DNA of 64,000 bases. It comes from Chamaea fasciata. Its lineage: Eukaryota > Chordata > Aves > Passeriformes > Sylviidae. The stretch spans positions 88,483,646 through 88,547,645 of the forward strand of contig JARCOQ010000003.1 of the NCBI GenBank assembly GCA_029207755.1, read 5' to 3'. A program made the position numbers and the translations under genes. Positions 14,901 through 26,937 of this stretch are shown here, one piece after another (position 1 is the first letter of the stretch; every line of letters starts with the position of its first letter). The notes beneath the pieces were generated by a model that saw only the letters and a program-made list of their open reading frames with translations, ran no database searches and was not told the origin of the DNA.

Positions 14901-17900
14901 GAACAGCTGTAACGACGCTGGCATTGCCAATGCCCAGCTCTAGCGCTGGGTTTGTCTCCTGACACTGTGTTCATGCAGATATGCAGCCTGTGCAACCCTA
15001 TCTACTTCGCGGTTTAGTAATTTCCAAAGTCCAAGCTGAACCAAGAGCTGCTTGACCATGGAACCGAGAGCAATTCCTCTGCCCACTTGTGCAGAGTGGA
15101 GAAATGGAAATGGATTTTTGAAATCTGTGCAGACATGTAATCCAAATGGCAGCATGGTCATTGCATTGCAATTATTTTGAATTAAATGAGCTGTAACACA
15201 TCAACATGAATATTTGAAACATGGAGAACAGTCCTGTGTTGCATATGTATCATGTATATTTTAGTTAGCTTGAAGTTGTTAATTCTCTGGTTTATGGTTC
15301 ATACACTATTTTCTTTGGGACACTGCTCCGCAGTATAATATATCTCACAAAGTCCTGGCAATTTATAACTTCCTTGTATATATCTGTATGAGCTAATTCT
15401 GATTGTGCCAAAATAGAATAAATGGATTTAAACAGAAATCAATTGTTTGGCAAGGCTGTAGCAGTCTTTATTTCTGAAGTTTATCCTAAATATTGCTCTA
15501 TCTTAATACGTTATATAGGTAGTGAGCTTTTTTTTCTTTTTTTCTTTTTTTTTTCTTTTTTTTTTTTTTTTTTAAGCAGGGTAATGGGATTTAAAAATAC
15601 CATGTCACCTGAAAGGAAACTGATCTCATTAGATGTGTACAGTCACTTTAAACGAGTAAGGATTCATAGTAATTAGCTAAATGTGTTAGAACTTATAGTG
15701 ATACAGGCTAAGACAAAGAGCTAAGAAAGAAAACACTTTAAAGGGAAAACATGCCCAGTATCTTTTTAATCAATATTTTTTCTGGCTTGTATTTTCCAGT
15801 AGTACGAAGAAATCTCAGTTATAAGGAACCATTTAGTATAGAATGGGAAGGTATTTATAGTTCCTTACAAATTACTGTTTCTGCTTAGAGCTTGATTTGT
15901 TTTCAGAGATCCTGTACTAAATTTTGCTTGGAGACATTGGCACATTGATTACTTCTAGTTTTCAGGTCAATGGGGACTGTGCTCTGCTTATAAAAAAAAA
16001 TGAGAGGTTACAGTGAAGAATCTTTGATGGAGGTAATTTAAGATACAAGGACTTATTTGTACACATATGAGTCTACTGTATACTAAATGGTATTTTAAAA
16101 ATATCTTCTAGTATAAAACAAAAAGTATTGATTAGCTGTGAAAGTTGTCATTTAGCAGTTTACAAAAGCACTTTGAAACCATTTATATGAAAATTAGGAG
16201 AAACTGAGTACCCTGAATGTTTCATTAATTTTATGTAATGGCATACATTTTTTGCCAAAGGATGCGGTAGACTCAGATTGTGCAAATTAACAATAATTGT
16301 GATAGTAAAATAATATTTTGCCATGTTTTCTGAAGACTTTCCATAAATCCTGTGCTGTAAACATCTCTGAATCACTTTCTTTTGACTAATTTCTTCTCCA
16401 TGTCTTCTAATCTTATCTAAATTTTTTTTTTCAGTTTAATGTTTACAATAGATAGTTCTTCATAGCTTTATAACCACCTCTCAAAAATAAATATTCAGGA
16501 GTTTGCCTACTACCTCATGCCTGTGGCCTGTAAGTGCCTCAAGACACTATAAAGGTAGAATAAATATTTAAAGCCCATATATTTTACAAATAAATCTTGA
16601 TCTCTACATCTAATAAAAAACAGATTTTCACTTAGTCAGTCTGTCCAGGTGAATTTTGTCATATTGTAAATAAATTTGATGCTTTTCAGTAACAAAGTAA
16701 AAAAGGAATTTTAATCAATGTTAATACTTGAAAAGGCTATTTCACAATTATATGACTTTTAATTTAGCTACTGAGTCTGAATCTACACTGAAAGTCTATA
16801 AAGTGCTGTCTTTTAAAATCAAGGTCACAAGAGATGAATAATAACCTTTTTTAGATTAATTCTTATAAAGTATACATCAGATCATTAATCACTGTGCTTT
16901 TAGTAAATCAATAGGAAAAAGAGAGAACCCCATTCTTCACTCTACTTGTTTTGTTCCATCTGAAGCAGACCAAGTGTGACTTGTGTACGAGAACCAGAGT
17001 GTTGAGCAATAATTCTCTGACATCCTTATTAATTACATTGCATCCATTTCTTAGTCCTAAAAATATGAAAATTCTTGGACAAATAAAGGAGTAGGATTTG
17101 ACCTTCAGCCTATTTTTATAAGTTGCAGTCTGAAGAAACTCAAGGAATGAATTTATTTGCCATTTTCTGTCTGGATGAAATAAAAAAATACACATTGACA
17201 TCTCTTCCTGAGCAGCAGAGGAAAACATGCCGCCATAGATAGATTGTAGTTAATTTTTCAGGGATGATAATTTATTTAAATGAAGAATATAATTTATTTA
17301 ATTGCCATCACTGTTATAAATTGCTGTCCGGGCATCTGAACGGAATCTGTAGACGTGACTCCAGAGCACTGTCAAAACTGCATCTTTGGAGCTTAATATT
17401 TGGATCAAAGTGTACTTCAGAAATATATTTTGAATAAATTTCAGTCAATTATGTTCGAACTAAAATACAAGAATTCTGTATGTATGCCTCAAATTTGAGA
17501 GTATAACATTATATCTTAAAATAAAGTTTAGCATAAAAATATAATTAATTTTGCAGTATAATACAGTATGAACAAAATTATGATTTTTTTTTGTTTTTGT
17601 TTTTTCTAAAACTTTTTGAATAGTAACATTTTGGTGGCAGTACACAGGATGAACATGGCATGTGATCTATAAAAAGATGGTAATATTTGCTTCACCGTCT
17701 CTAACTATTTCAAACTCTTGCAAAATATTGCAAATGACATTATAATCCATTTTCCTGCATGGCTAATGTTGTGGTTTAGCTCTTCCAGCAGGAACCAACC
17801 CTGGAATCTGTGACTAAAACCAAAATGCAAATATGCAGAGATACATTTCCAAAATATTACCCTAACATGCAACAAGGCTGTCCTGAGTTCAGGGTAGTTT

Positions 17901-18393
17901 CTTCTGGTGAATCTTCTGGTCAATCCCTCTTAAAACACAATTTAGGAGGATTCCTGTGCAGCACGCTTTCTTATGCTGGTCCTGAGACTGCTGCTTTCAA
18001 GGGTATCCTGTTTCCCCAAGCTGCTATTTTTCCTGATAAAATTTCCAAGGACGTAGAATCAGCACATCATTTTGTTTATAAAGGTGGAATGTGTTTTAAT
18101 GTATTTTGCATTTATTTACATGGACTTTCAGCTGCAATTTTATCACCAAGTGTCATAAGATGTAGTTTTTTATAGCCAGTCTAGCCTTCAGAACCTTGAC
18201 TTAGCTTAGCATCATGAGTAAAGTCTGTTTTCTCACTCTTCATTGCTTTCTCTGGCTTCAGTATCCTACTGGATCTCTGAAAGACTCAACTAATTACTTC
18301 CTTCCAGTGTGAATACTGACGATTTACTACAAATTTTCACCAGTGTTTAAACACATTTTCTGTTTCCATAAGAGGCCCTTCCTTCTAACACCA
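11967..18393. other. Intronic stretch, mostly unremarkable
   Basis: AT-rich, especially 12000-12600. A GC-richer patch at 14640-15140 has overlapping short open frames on both strands but matches no family I recognise. A long T-rich tract lies at 15528-15573. No exon, RNA gene or clear transposon was seen. Confidence 0.55.
15528..15579 (+). repeat. Long T-rich polypyrimidine tract ending in AAGCAG
   Basis: About 46 bases consist of T with only four C, followed by AAGCAG/GG. This is either a poly-A/T low-complexity tract or a decayed retroposon tail on the minus strand. By chance or otherwise it has the layout of a strong vertebrate 3' splice site on the transcribed strand. Confidence 0.8.
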
Positions 18394-18950
18394 TGTCAGC
18401 CTGGTCTTTTAGAAATCAGGTGTCTGTTTTGTCGGGATTTTGAGGGAGATGGGACCACTGAAAGATGTTTAAAGTATTATTTATTGCCTCAGTCTCTGAA
18501 GGGTGAGAATGTCTTCACTGCATACGCCAGGAGTTTGTGGTCAGTGGTCGCAAGACCTCAGGTTACAAGGGCTTTTAAAGGTTTATTAGCCAGTAATCTA
18601 CTGCCCCACATTTTGTTTTAACTTTCACACCAGTGGCTAATCAAACTGTATCACACGTCCTGCTGCAATGCGGACCTTTTTATCCAATCATATAGTGACA
18701 CACAATCCTAACGAACTACACCTTAAAACTTGTTATTACCTCTATAACTACTTCTATATCTTAACTTTAAACTCTAAAACTTTCCACTACCCAGCCTAAT
18801 ATGTCTCTGTCTAAACTACAAACCCACATTCTTGCTTATGGTCTCTAAATTTGGAAGCTTTTTTCAAGGCCTTGGGTCGAAACCTGTATTCTTTACTGTA
18901 TTTGAGCCTGCATACACAAGATTTTGAGAATTTTCTGTGCCTTGATTTCC
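18394..18950 (-). mobile_element. Probable solo LTR of an avian endogenous retrovirus, antisense
   Basis: The left end is TGTCAGCCTGGTC (ending CA when read on the minus strand). In minus orientation a TATA-like GGATAAAAAGG (18675-18685) is followed about 95 bases later by AATAAA (complement of 18582-18587). That is the U3-R-U5 order of an LTR. The segment also resembles passerine LTR sequence as I recall it. The right end is approximate: CATACA at 18911-18916 or somewhat further. No target-site duplication was identified, and no retroviral coding sequence adjoins it. Confidence 0.55.
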
Positions 18951-21900
18951 CATACTGGTTATCAGTTTACTTTTTTGTCCAGGTTAGTTTGTTCTTAAAA
19001 GAACACTCATAGATGCATGAGAAATTATTTCCCTTTAAAATAACCATCTCTCAGCTTTTTACCTGTCTAATGCATTTGTCTTACTGTTCACTAAATGCAT
19101 TGCTTGTTCTGATTTGTAGTAATTAAGTTGGAAATTCTTAGAAAATTTTTATTGCACTGCCTTCCTCCCAACCACCTGTCAGTTTCCTCCATTATGAACC
19201 CAGATGGAGAAAAAGTATTTTATTTTTGTGTTCTGACCTCATCTTTCTTGAATCCTCCTTTTATAGCCTGAACATCTGTTAGCCCTATCAGCTTTCTGTC
19301 TGGCTTCCAAATCTCTGAAGAGTATTTTATTTTCTTTTTTTTACAGTTTTTTCAAGTTGTTCTTCAAAGTTTTCTCTTACTTGCTTTGTGTAGATTTGAC
19401 CTTGTATTTTTTAGGCTGGTAGTGTATGGTCGTTTTTGTTTTCCTTATTTGAATACAATGTTGGATTTTAAAAAGATTTTTTTTCTTGAATTTAATAATG
19501 GAGTTAAATATTATTCCATACCCTGCATATGTCATCTCTTTGATTTTTAGGCATATCCATGGCTGGATGCCTTGTACTTTAAAAAAGGTTTTTTCTGTTT
19601 GTACAGACTCTTCCTATCCTGAATGTGGCCTCAGTTCCAGGTGTTTCTCAGTTCTTCCTCCTGACCCCACTGTTTCAGCCCGTTGTTGTAGCTTTGCCTG
19701 AGAGTGTCCCCTTCTCCCTGAGTCTGCTCATGCTGTAATGAGAATGTGGCAAAGGCTGCTGCCATGCAGGTCGTGGCTTTCAGCTCTCAAATGACCTACA
19801 TTTCGTCTCTGGAAGTTCTGTCCTGCATCCCTTGCCTGCTTTTTTTTTAATGTAAGGACTCCAAATTGCTGCTGCTAGTGTGTCTCTGGAATCTGCACAG
19901 ACTCATGGGGTCTGCAGGATGCACATTCTCCTCAGTGCCACCAGTACAGGTCTCTTTGTTGTGGTTATAAATATTCTGTGATATTTCTGAGGGAATAGTG
20001 AAGTTCCAGGCTCACGAGGCTTGACTGCTGTGACATTGGAATTCATCAGCTGAAAGCCTCTTTAGGATTTTGGGCATTCATGTTTATTAGCAAGCATGGA
20101 GTTCATTTCTTTGGTATTTGCTAAAGATTAATGAGACAGCTTCTTTCATTATTCTGGTTGGGTGATGTAAGGCCTATGAATTACCAAACATGCGATGCCC
20201 ATACTGTACATCTACAAGCATTTGACAAACCTTAGTGTGGAAATTACACTTTTGCAATGCACTCAAGAACATCCATTTTCTGTTGTAATTACCAAAAAAT
20301 GTAGAATGCCACATGCCATAAGAAAAGATGTGGAACAGATGCAAGTTGTCTTTTGAGGCAAATCTCTATAAATTTAAATGCTTTACTTGAAATTTGATTG
20401 TATGCACTAATTTTGAAATAAATAATCTTCTTATAAAGCAATTTCTCATATTAATCCAGTGATGTAAGTGTATATACCACTTTGTGATTTTGAGGATAGT
20501 GCTATCAATGTGAGGGTGCATTTGCTCAGTTGTCAGCATCACTGTGTAGTATTTTAAGTGGAGAAGACCACGTGAGTGAGTGGTTGTCCATTGATTTCAT
20601 GGTTGCTGCACGTTGAAGTGCACTGGTTTGTTCTTATTTTGGTGCAATGTTATTTACAGGTGTATTCAGTTTTAAGGGAAAGAGAATTGTTTTGTAAATA
20701 AATTTGTGGGAAAACCTTGCCACTAAATTACATGTGGAACAAATCCTTAGCTTTTACCTTTAAGAATGTATCTGTCTGCTTCCTCTACTTTGCTATAAAC
20801 CTAAATTTTTAAGACATACATGGTCTTTATCAAATAAAAAGCTTCAAAGCAATTCTGAGATTTACACAAAATACAATGTTCCACTTAAACTGGCACTTAT
20901 ATTTCCCCTCAGTGTCTGTTGGAAGTTAATTTTCCTTATTGTTTCACATGGTTTTGTCACATATTTGCTGTCATTGTTTTAGTTCATTTCAGTGGCTATT
21001 GCATTTGCAGATAGACATGGAGTATAAATGCTGAGGGTTGCAAATCAAAACATTTTCTCATTTGTAACACTTGAATGCAGTGATTTCCTGGAGGAACATG
21101 AAAGAGTACTGGAAGGTGCAGGTTCCCAAGAGGACTAGAAGTTCTTCTTCTGTTCATTGCAGGACCTAGACACTGAGCACCAGACCTGAAATTTATGACT
21201 GTTGTAAATTTAAATGTGTGTGAGATCCCAGAGTTCACACAGTTACTGAATGAATGAGGCAGTTATACCGCTGAACAGCAGCACCAGGCAGAGAAGGGTG
21301 TGGAAATGGGACTGATGAGCTTGAAATTCGTCACATAAACACCAGTCACACAACTGGGTCAGGTGCCACTGTGAAAGTGAGTTTCAAATCCTGAATAATC
21401 TTCCTAGATATGAAGTCTATTATTTGGGTATGGTTAACTGTCTCACTTTAACCCTTCCAGGAGAGCGCTCCCTTGAGAAGCCGGAGCTTGGTACATATTG
21501 TCTTCACAAGGTGAATCGAAAATATTCACTGCCTTCATATTGGTGGCTGGTTTTAATATGTATTTTGCAAACACGTTCATCCTTCTTGAAGGTTGTAGAT
21601 GTGCTAAAACAAGGTAATTATGATGGAATGAATATTCAGTTAAAATCAGATCATTTTTAAATATACCTGAGGCATTTCTAATTCTTGTATTAGAGGAGAA
21701 TTCAATATTACTTCTAGAATATTCTTTAAAATGTGAGTCAGATCTTAGCCTGGGATGCAAGAATAATAAGAAAGTGAAAAAAATAGTAGATCATTTAATA
21801 TTTTATCAGGTAGAGGCATCCAAACTACAGTTTTGTTCACCCAGGAGTTTTTGTATGGCAATGGCAAGACTGTTGGGTATTACAGCCTGCATTATTCAAA

Positions 21901-22214
21901 GCCACTCAGGCCCTCCAGCTCATGCTTGCAATCTCATTTGTCACATACTGTATGTCTTGGTCTTTGAAGGTGTTGTCCTGAAAGTACTTTTTTCCGTGTT
22001 AACGTTAATGAAGTTTGAAGCGCAGTTACGTTGTTTGCAAGGGAATGCCATCAGCAGAGTATTACAAATGAGTCTTGGGTTTTTGGATTCTTTTGATGCT
22101 CAAATGCTATAGAACTCTGTCATTTCTATTTTTCTTAAGAGAATTAAAAGATACTCTGAATTGCAATTACCGAGTGCTATGAGCTATCAGCTTGGCAAAT
22201 TATTAATATTTACA
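18951..22214. other. Intronic stretch, nothing recognised
   Basis: No exon or identifiable repeat was seen. The part around 19600-19950 is somewhat richer in GC and CT-rich words, but matches no family I know. Confidence 0.55.
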
Positions 22215-22682
22215 AATCATAGAGTCTTGGAATCATAGAATGGTTTGGGTTGGAAGGGACCTTAAAGTTCCAACCTGCCTGCCAGGCAGGGACACCTTTC
22301 ACTTGACCAGGTTGCTCAGAGCCCCATCCAACCTGGCCTCGAACACTGCCAGGGATGGGGCATTCACTGCTTCCCTGGGCAACCTGTTCCAGTGCCTCAC
22401 CACTCTCACAGGAAAGAATTTCTTCCTTATACCTGATCTTAATCTACCCTCTTTCAGTTTAAAGCCATTTCACCTTGTCCTGTCACTCTATGCCCGTGTA
22501 AATAGTCCCTCTCCATCTCTCTTGTAGCATCCCTTCAGGAGCTGGAAGGCTGCTCTAAGGTCTCCCCAGGGCCCTCTCTTCTCTGGGCTAAACAACCCCA
22601 GCTCTCTCAGCCTGTCTTCATAGGAGAGGTGCTCCAGCCCCCTGATCTGCTTCATGGCCTCCTCTGGACCCACTCCAACAAC
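22215..22682 (-). mobile_element. CR1 LINE fragment, antisense, well preserved
   Basis: It begins at its 3' terminus with AATCATAGAG..AATCATAGAATGG, then the complement of the standard CR1 3' UTR (GGTTTGGGTTGGAAGGGACC; CACTGCTTCCCTGGGCAACC). It continues into the end of ORF2 (GGAGAGGTGCTCCAGCCCCC). On the minus strand about 80 codons stay open and read as the usual CR1 ORF2 C-terminal tail (GLEHLSYEDRLREL). This is a relic of transposon coding sequence, not a host gene. It is 5'-truncated near 22682, typical of LINE insertion, and is among the less diverged CR1 copies in the window. Confidence 0.93.
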
Positions 22683-24095
22683 CAAATACTGATATTGGGG
22701 GGAAAAAGTCGTATTTGTTGTATACCTATTTAGCACAGTGATTGATTCTTTACAGTTAGGAAATCTGTTGCATTACTATCAAACTACAGAGTGATTACTC
22801 ACTCTATATTTTAAATTTAGGTTTGCAATCAGCAGAGTTAAATGAAATGTAAAATCAGGTATCAGCTGCTTTGGTTACTACTTTTGCAATTAGCCCTGTG
22901 TACTGTGGAGGAGGAGGCTCTGTACCTCCTCTGGTCTGCATGTTTAAATGCAAGTTGGGGCAGTTCCAGTTTGGAGAACGAACATACTCTTTCTGAGTTA
23001 CCTATATGTTTATATGTTACCTATATAAAACAGTGGAAAGCTCTATGCCAGATAATGGAGTTAATTCTGGCTATTTTCTTTCCATAAGCTCATCACTGTG
23101 AGAAAAAAAAAAAGTCTATTCAGTTAGTGTGCAGTCTGCTCTTTGAACAGATTACTACAGGACGTGGCTTTTGAGAATGAGCTCATGAACAGTGGCAATT
23201 TACTTAATGGTATTTATCCTGCATTGTCCCAGTTTGTATTCCGTCCTGTCACATTTGACTGAATGGACAAATAGAGCACAATGTCTCTTAAATTTATATG
23301 ATTTTCACCTGAATTATAGTTGAAATAAAATAAGACATCTGTCTGATATCTTTTCTGAGCTCTTTGGGAACAGAATTCAGCAGCAGTTTGAGTCCTTGAA
23401 TTAACTGAGTGTCAACTGTTTCCTCCTTGTCAATGTTTTTTTGGAATGCTTTGCTCCTCTTCAAATATTGCTTTGCATTACCATCTCAGATCAGCCAATA
23501 CCTCGTTAAAAAATTCTTGAAGGATACTTGGTTTTCTTCTCTAAGTATAGTAGAAGTAGAAGATAATGAGATGGAAGGAAGAAAAAATTTATTTTCTTGA
23601 ATTTTCCCTTAGTAACAAAGAACAAGAACAACAAAAAACCGGTATAGAAAATGCAGTGGGGGAAGGTGAAAGAACCAGAGTTTCATAAAATAGTTTGGAG
23701 TGCTTTCATAGGCTTGTTTAATTTCCACAGAGCTGTGTGAGTTTGCATTTGTCAATCACTTTAAAGTAATGCTTTGCTTTGATTATGGACGTGACTTGAC
23801 AATAAAATTGTTTGCACAGCACTCAGTATATGTAAATTGATACTTAAATGCTGCTGTAAGTATAATTACTTACAACAGCAAAAGGCAAAACCAAGTTGAC
23901 TAACAGAGTTTTTAATTAGATTAACATAAGCCATTTGTGATTTAATACAATGGTGTCTACAAAATTAGATACTATATACAGGTAGGTTAAATCAGTCCGT
24001 TAACACACTGGGTCCAAATTAACTGTTATAATTTCCTTGACTGATCAGAAATTTGTATTTTATGCTACATTTGAGTAGTCGCTAACATACATGGG
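22683..24095. other. Intronic stretch, nothing recognised
   Basis: AT-rich sequence with an A12 run at about 23102. No exon, RNA gene or clear transposon was seen. Confidence 0.55.
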
Positions 24096-24500
24096 TGTTA
24101 AAAGTTTAAGACAGATTTTGGGAGGAAACCTCCTAAGGGGCCCTCCCTCCCCTCCCCCAACCAGTTCGGAAAAAAACTTCTCAGAGAGAAGTGGAAAGAA
24201 CCCTGTTTATTAAACAGGCAAAGCACTCCCCAGCACAATAAATTGGACAATACCCGATGACAAAAACTTTGTGCTGCTCTGGAGAGATGACAGATTTGGA
24301 AAAGAAGTCCTTCCTGGAGGTAGTTGCTCTGTCTCAGTCCCTCTGGTGCTGGGAAGCATTGCTGCGCAGGATGGAATCTTGGTGGGTTCCAGGTGCGAGG
24401 CCCCCACGGCGCTCCCCTGTGTCCGCGCCTCTCCCTTCCCCCTGCTCCCAGACCCAACACACAATTGGGGATACAAACCTCACAACATCACCCCAGGACA
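24096..24500 (-). mobile_element. Solo LTR of an avian endogenous retrovirus, antisense
   Basis: A GC-rich block inside AT-rich intron, with TG...CA ends: TGTTA at the left and CCCCAGGACA at the right. On the minus strand it carries CCTGTTTAATAAACAGG, a polyadenylation signal (complement of 24206-24211) inside a small palindrome. It matches a passerine LTR as I recall it (ACTTCTCAGAGAGAAGTGG; ACACACAATTGGGGATAC). The flanks read ATGGG on the left and TTGGG on the right, compatible with a slightly mutated target-site duplication. No internal retroviral sequence lies next to it, so it is a solo LTR. The several open frames over it are by-products of its GC content. Confidence 0.8.
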
Positions 24501-25195
24501 TTGGGAAACATGCATTACTTTTATGGCTGGGTATTCGACCCTAACTTTCTTCTTGACTTACAGCTTCTCTTGGCAAATATATCATCTGGCAAAGAGAAAT
24601 CTTTCACATAATATGAAATCGTATTCAGCTCAGTAAGAGCAAGATGATGTGCATGGAAGTCCCACTGTATTCCTGCTTCTTTAGATGTTCCTTTTACATT
24701 GCAAACTCTTCAAGTTAGGAAAAAGTTGTTAGGTTGCTGCCAGTTAGCAAAGAGCAGATGGTGTTTATTACTGTGACCGGTAAATTGTGTATCTGTGGGA
24801 GTATTAAGCTCAATTAGCCAAATGTTGATTGTGCTTTTAAGTGTTGTAGTATTGGTACCTATTTCCATACCTGTGAGTTAGCTCAGTATAAAGTTACTTT
24901 TCCACTTTGGAAAAAGCTCAGTGATGCACTTCTGCAGCCTAAATTTTTTGCATTTGTATAAATACCATTTTAAATAATGTCTTGCAAGTGAGCCAGTCTT
25001 AGATACAGAAATCCAATAATTCCTTTTTACTTACTTTGTATTTTTTTCCGGTAAATAGTAAAAGTTTGGCTGGAATGAATGTTAAAAGCCAGGTAGCTTT
25101 GCATCCTAAAGAGTCCTCTTGCCCTTCATTCAATAAAATACAAATCCAGTACAAGGGAAAGTCATGTTTAACTCAGCATACCCTGCAGTGTGCAG
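24501..25195. other. Intronic stretch, nothing recognised
   Basis: Ordinary AT-rich intron between an LTR and a CR1 scrap. No features seen. Confidence 0.5.
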
Positions 25196-25275
25196 TTCCA
25201 ATCACCCTGGCTGTGGGGAGGGGCATCTTCCACTAGACCAGGTTACTGAGAGCCCCATCCAGTATTCCCTTGAAA
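25196..25275 (-). mobile_element. Short CR1 LINE scrap, antisense
   Basis: CATCTTCCACTAGACCAGGT followed by GAGAGCCCCATCCAG matches the complement of the CR1 3' region reading CTGG..GGGGCT..ACCTGGTCTAGTGGAAGGTG. Neither the 3' terminus nor more ORF2 sequence can be followed, so it is an eroded piece. Confidence 0.65.
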
Positions 25276-26821
25276 ATTAGGATCTGCTTTCTCATTTGGA
25301 GTTGCAAAAACAGGCTCTGGTCTTTCTGTCTGCAGAAGCTGGTGCTGCTGCACTTCCTTTGAGTAGTAATACTCTCTTTGATAGCTGAGCCTGATGATTT
25401 TAACAGCAGTAATTTCAGCAGTCACTTCTTCACAATCCAAATAAGCAATAGTTGCTACATACATTCAGTAAGGTCTGCTTGGGGCTTTTTAAACATACTT
25501 GGCAGCTCTTCAGGGTCTAGATCTTGTCTTCCTGCATGGCTGTGCAGTGCCTGGTACAATGAGTCTCCTCTGCAACTAAAGAGTAAAACCTTTGCAATTA
25601 ACAACTTGTTAATTGAGGATTTAATATAGAGCCACAACTTTCATTTGTTCCTTGGCTTTTCCTCAATTACCTCACCTTAGATTTAAAACCAGAACTACAT
25701 AAAATAAAATGCTTGGGTGTTTTACAGACAAGCAGATTTTAATAAATGACACTTCTAATGCATGTATTAGAGAAAGAGCCATTCGAATTTTCCTGACTTA
25801 AGAAAGTTTAACTGAATAAGGGTATATCAGACACCAATTTTTTCTTTTTATCAGAAAATTTATTTTCATTTAAGGCTCGTTTAAATTGCTTTATTTGAAT
25901 GCCACGACTTGTTACCAGAATTCTGACAGAAAACTGCAAAAAGTGAAAAGTGGGGGGATGTTTTTCCTGTCTCAGTGTAGACTTAAATCTAAAAGATTTT
26001 TGTCTGGAGTTTCTGACCATCTGTTTCATGGAGTTATGCCAAAAATATATTTTCACTGTAAATTTAGATGCTTGCAATGAGCTAGTAAATAGCCAGAAAA
26101 GTATTGCGGCATCTTCTTCAAGCACACCATAAATACAAGTTCCCAGCACTTCTCAAGATAAAAAAAACAGGTGTAATAAAACCCCATTTATTTCTTAGGT
26201 AAATCTAGTCACAGTAACTTTAATAATTCTAACTTTGATAATCAGATTTAATTTATTATTGAAGCAATTACACTGATTTAAACCTAAAATTAATTTGGCC
26301 TAAAGTTTTCAAGAGCTATATTGTGCCTTTGAGCATTTAATTTTTCTGTGCATAGCCTGGTATTCTAGGTTCAAAACCTAGCACAGAGATGAGACCCAGA
26401 ATATAGACCCAGTGAGCTCTGTAGGAAAGGGCAGCTTTCTCCTTTTCTCGTTTGGTTCTGGGACTGCTGCAGAGACATTTCTGTGATATAAGAGATAAGA
26501 CCATAAGAAAATGGTAGCACACATTCCTTGGAGTAGATCTCCAGGGTACCTTCATTTTCTGCTTCTGCTGTTTGCTGTCTCCTGACTTGCCCTGCTAAAG
26601 TAGAGCCCTGCAAAGTTCAGTCCTACCAAACAGATGTCTTGAAAGCTCTTGTCTGAGACAGCAAGCATAACATCACATTGCTGTAGTAAAAAAAATAATG
26701 TTACATGTTTATTTGGAACACTAAATTAATTTTACTAAAGCCAAGAAGTACTAGATATTGAACGGGGTAAGCAGCTACATATAGAAGGAGACAAACCAGG
26801 ACTCTGCAGAATCTGCTGAGG
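25276..26821. other. Intronic stretch, nothing recognised
   Basis: Several open frames of 60-113 codons on both strands, without domain resemblance. No exon, RNA gene or clear transposon was seen. Confidence 0.5.
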
Positions 26822-26937
26822 AATAGAATAGAATAGTTCCGGTAGGATAAGACCTACAATGCTCAGTCCAAATGCCTGGCCAGTTCAGGGTTGACCAAAA
26901 GTTAAAGCATGTTATAGCATGTTATAACAGACATTGT
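26822..26937 (-). mobile_element. CR1 LINE 3'-terminal fragment (AATAG-tail type), antisense
   Basis: It begins AATAGAATAGAATAG, the complement of a CR1 (CTATT)n tail. It then follows the 3' end of the CR1-E-like family: a stretch matching TTCCAGTTGGAAGGGACCTA, then TTCAGGGTTGACCAAAAGTT and AAAGCATGTTAT. Only about 100 bases are present, so it was severely 5'-truncated. This is the 3' end that the related copy at 11231-11966 lacks. Confidence 0.85.

Noticed and set aside
22488..22736. 82-codon minus-strand frame with protein-like composition
   Set aside because: It is the C-terminal tail of CR1 ORF2 (GLEHLSYEDRLREL) in a truncated LINE, often mis-annotated as a gene.
24098..24636. Cluster of 90-120 codon frames on both strands
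   Set aside because: Caused by the GC-rich LTR at 24096-24500; no protein family recognised.
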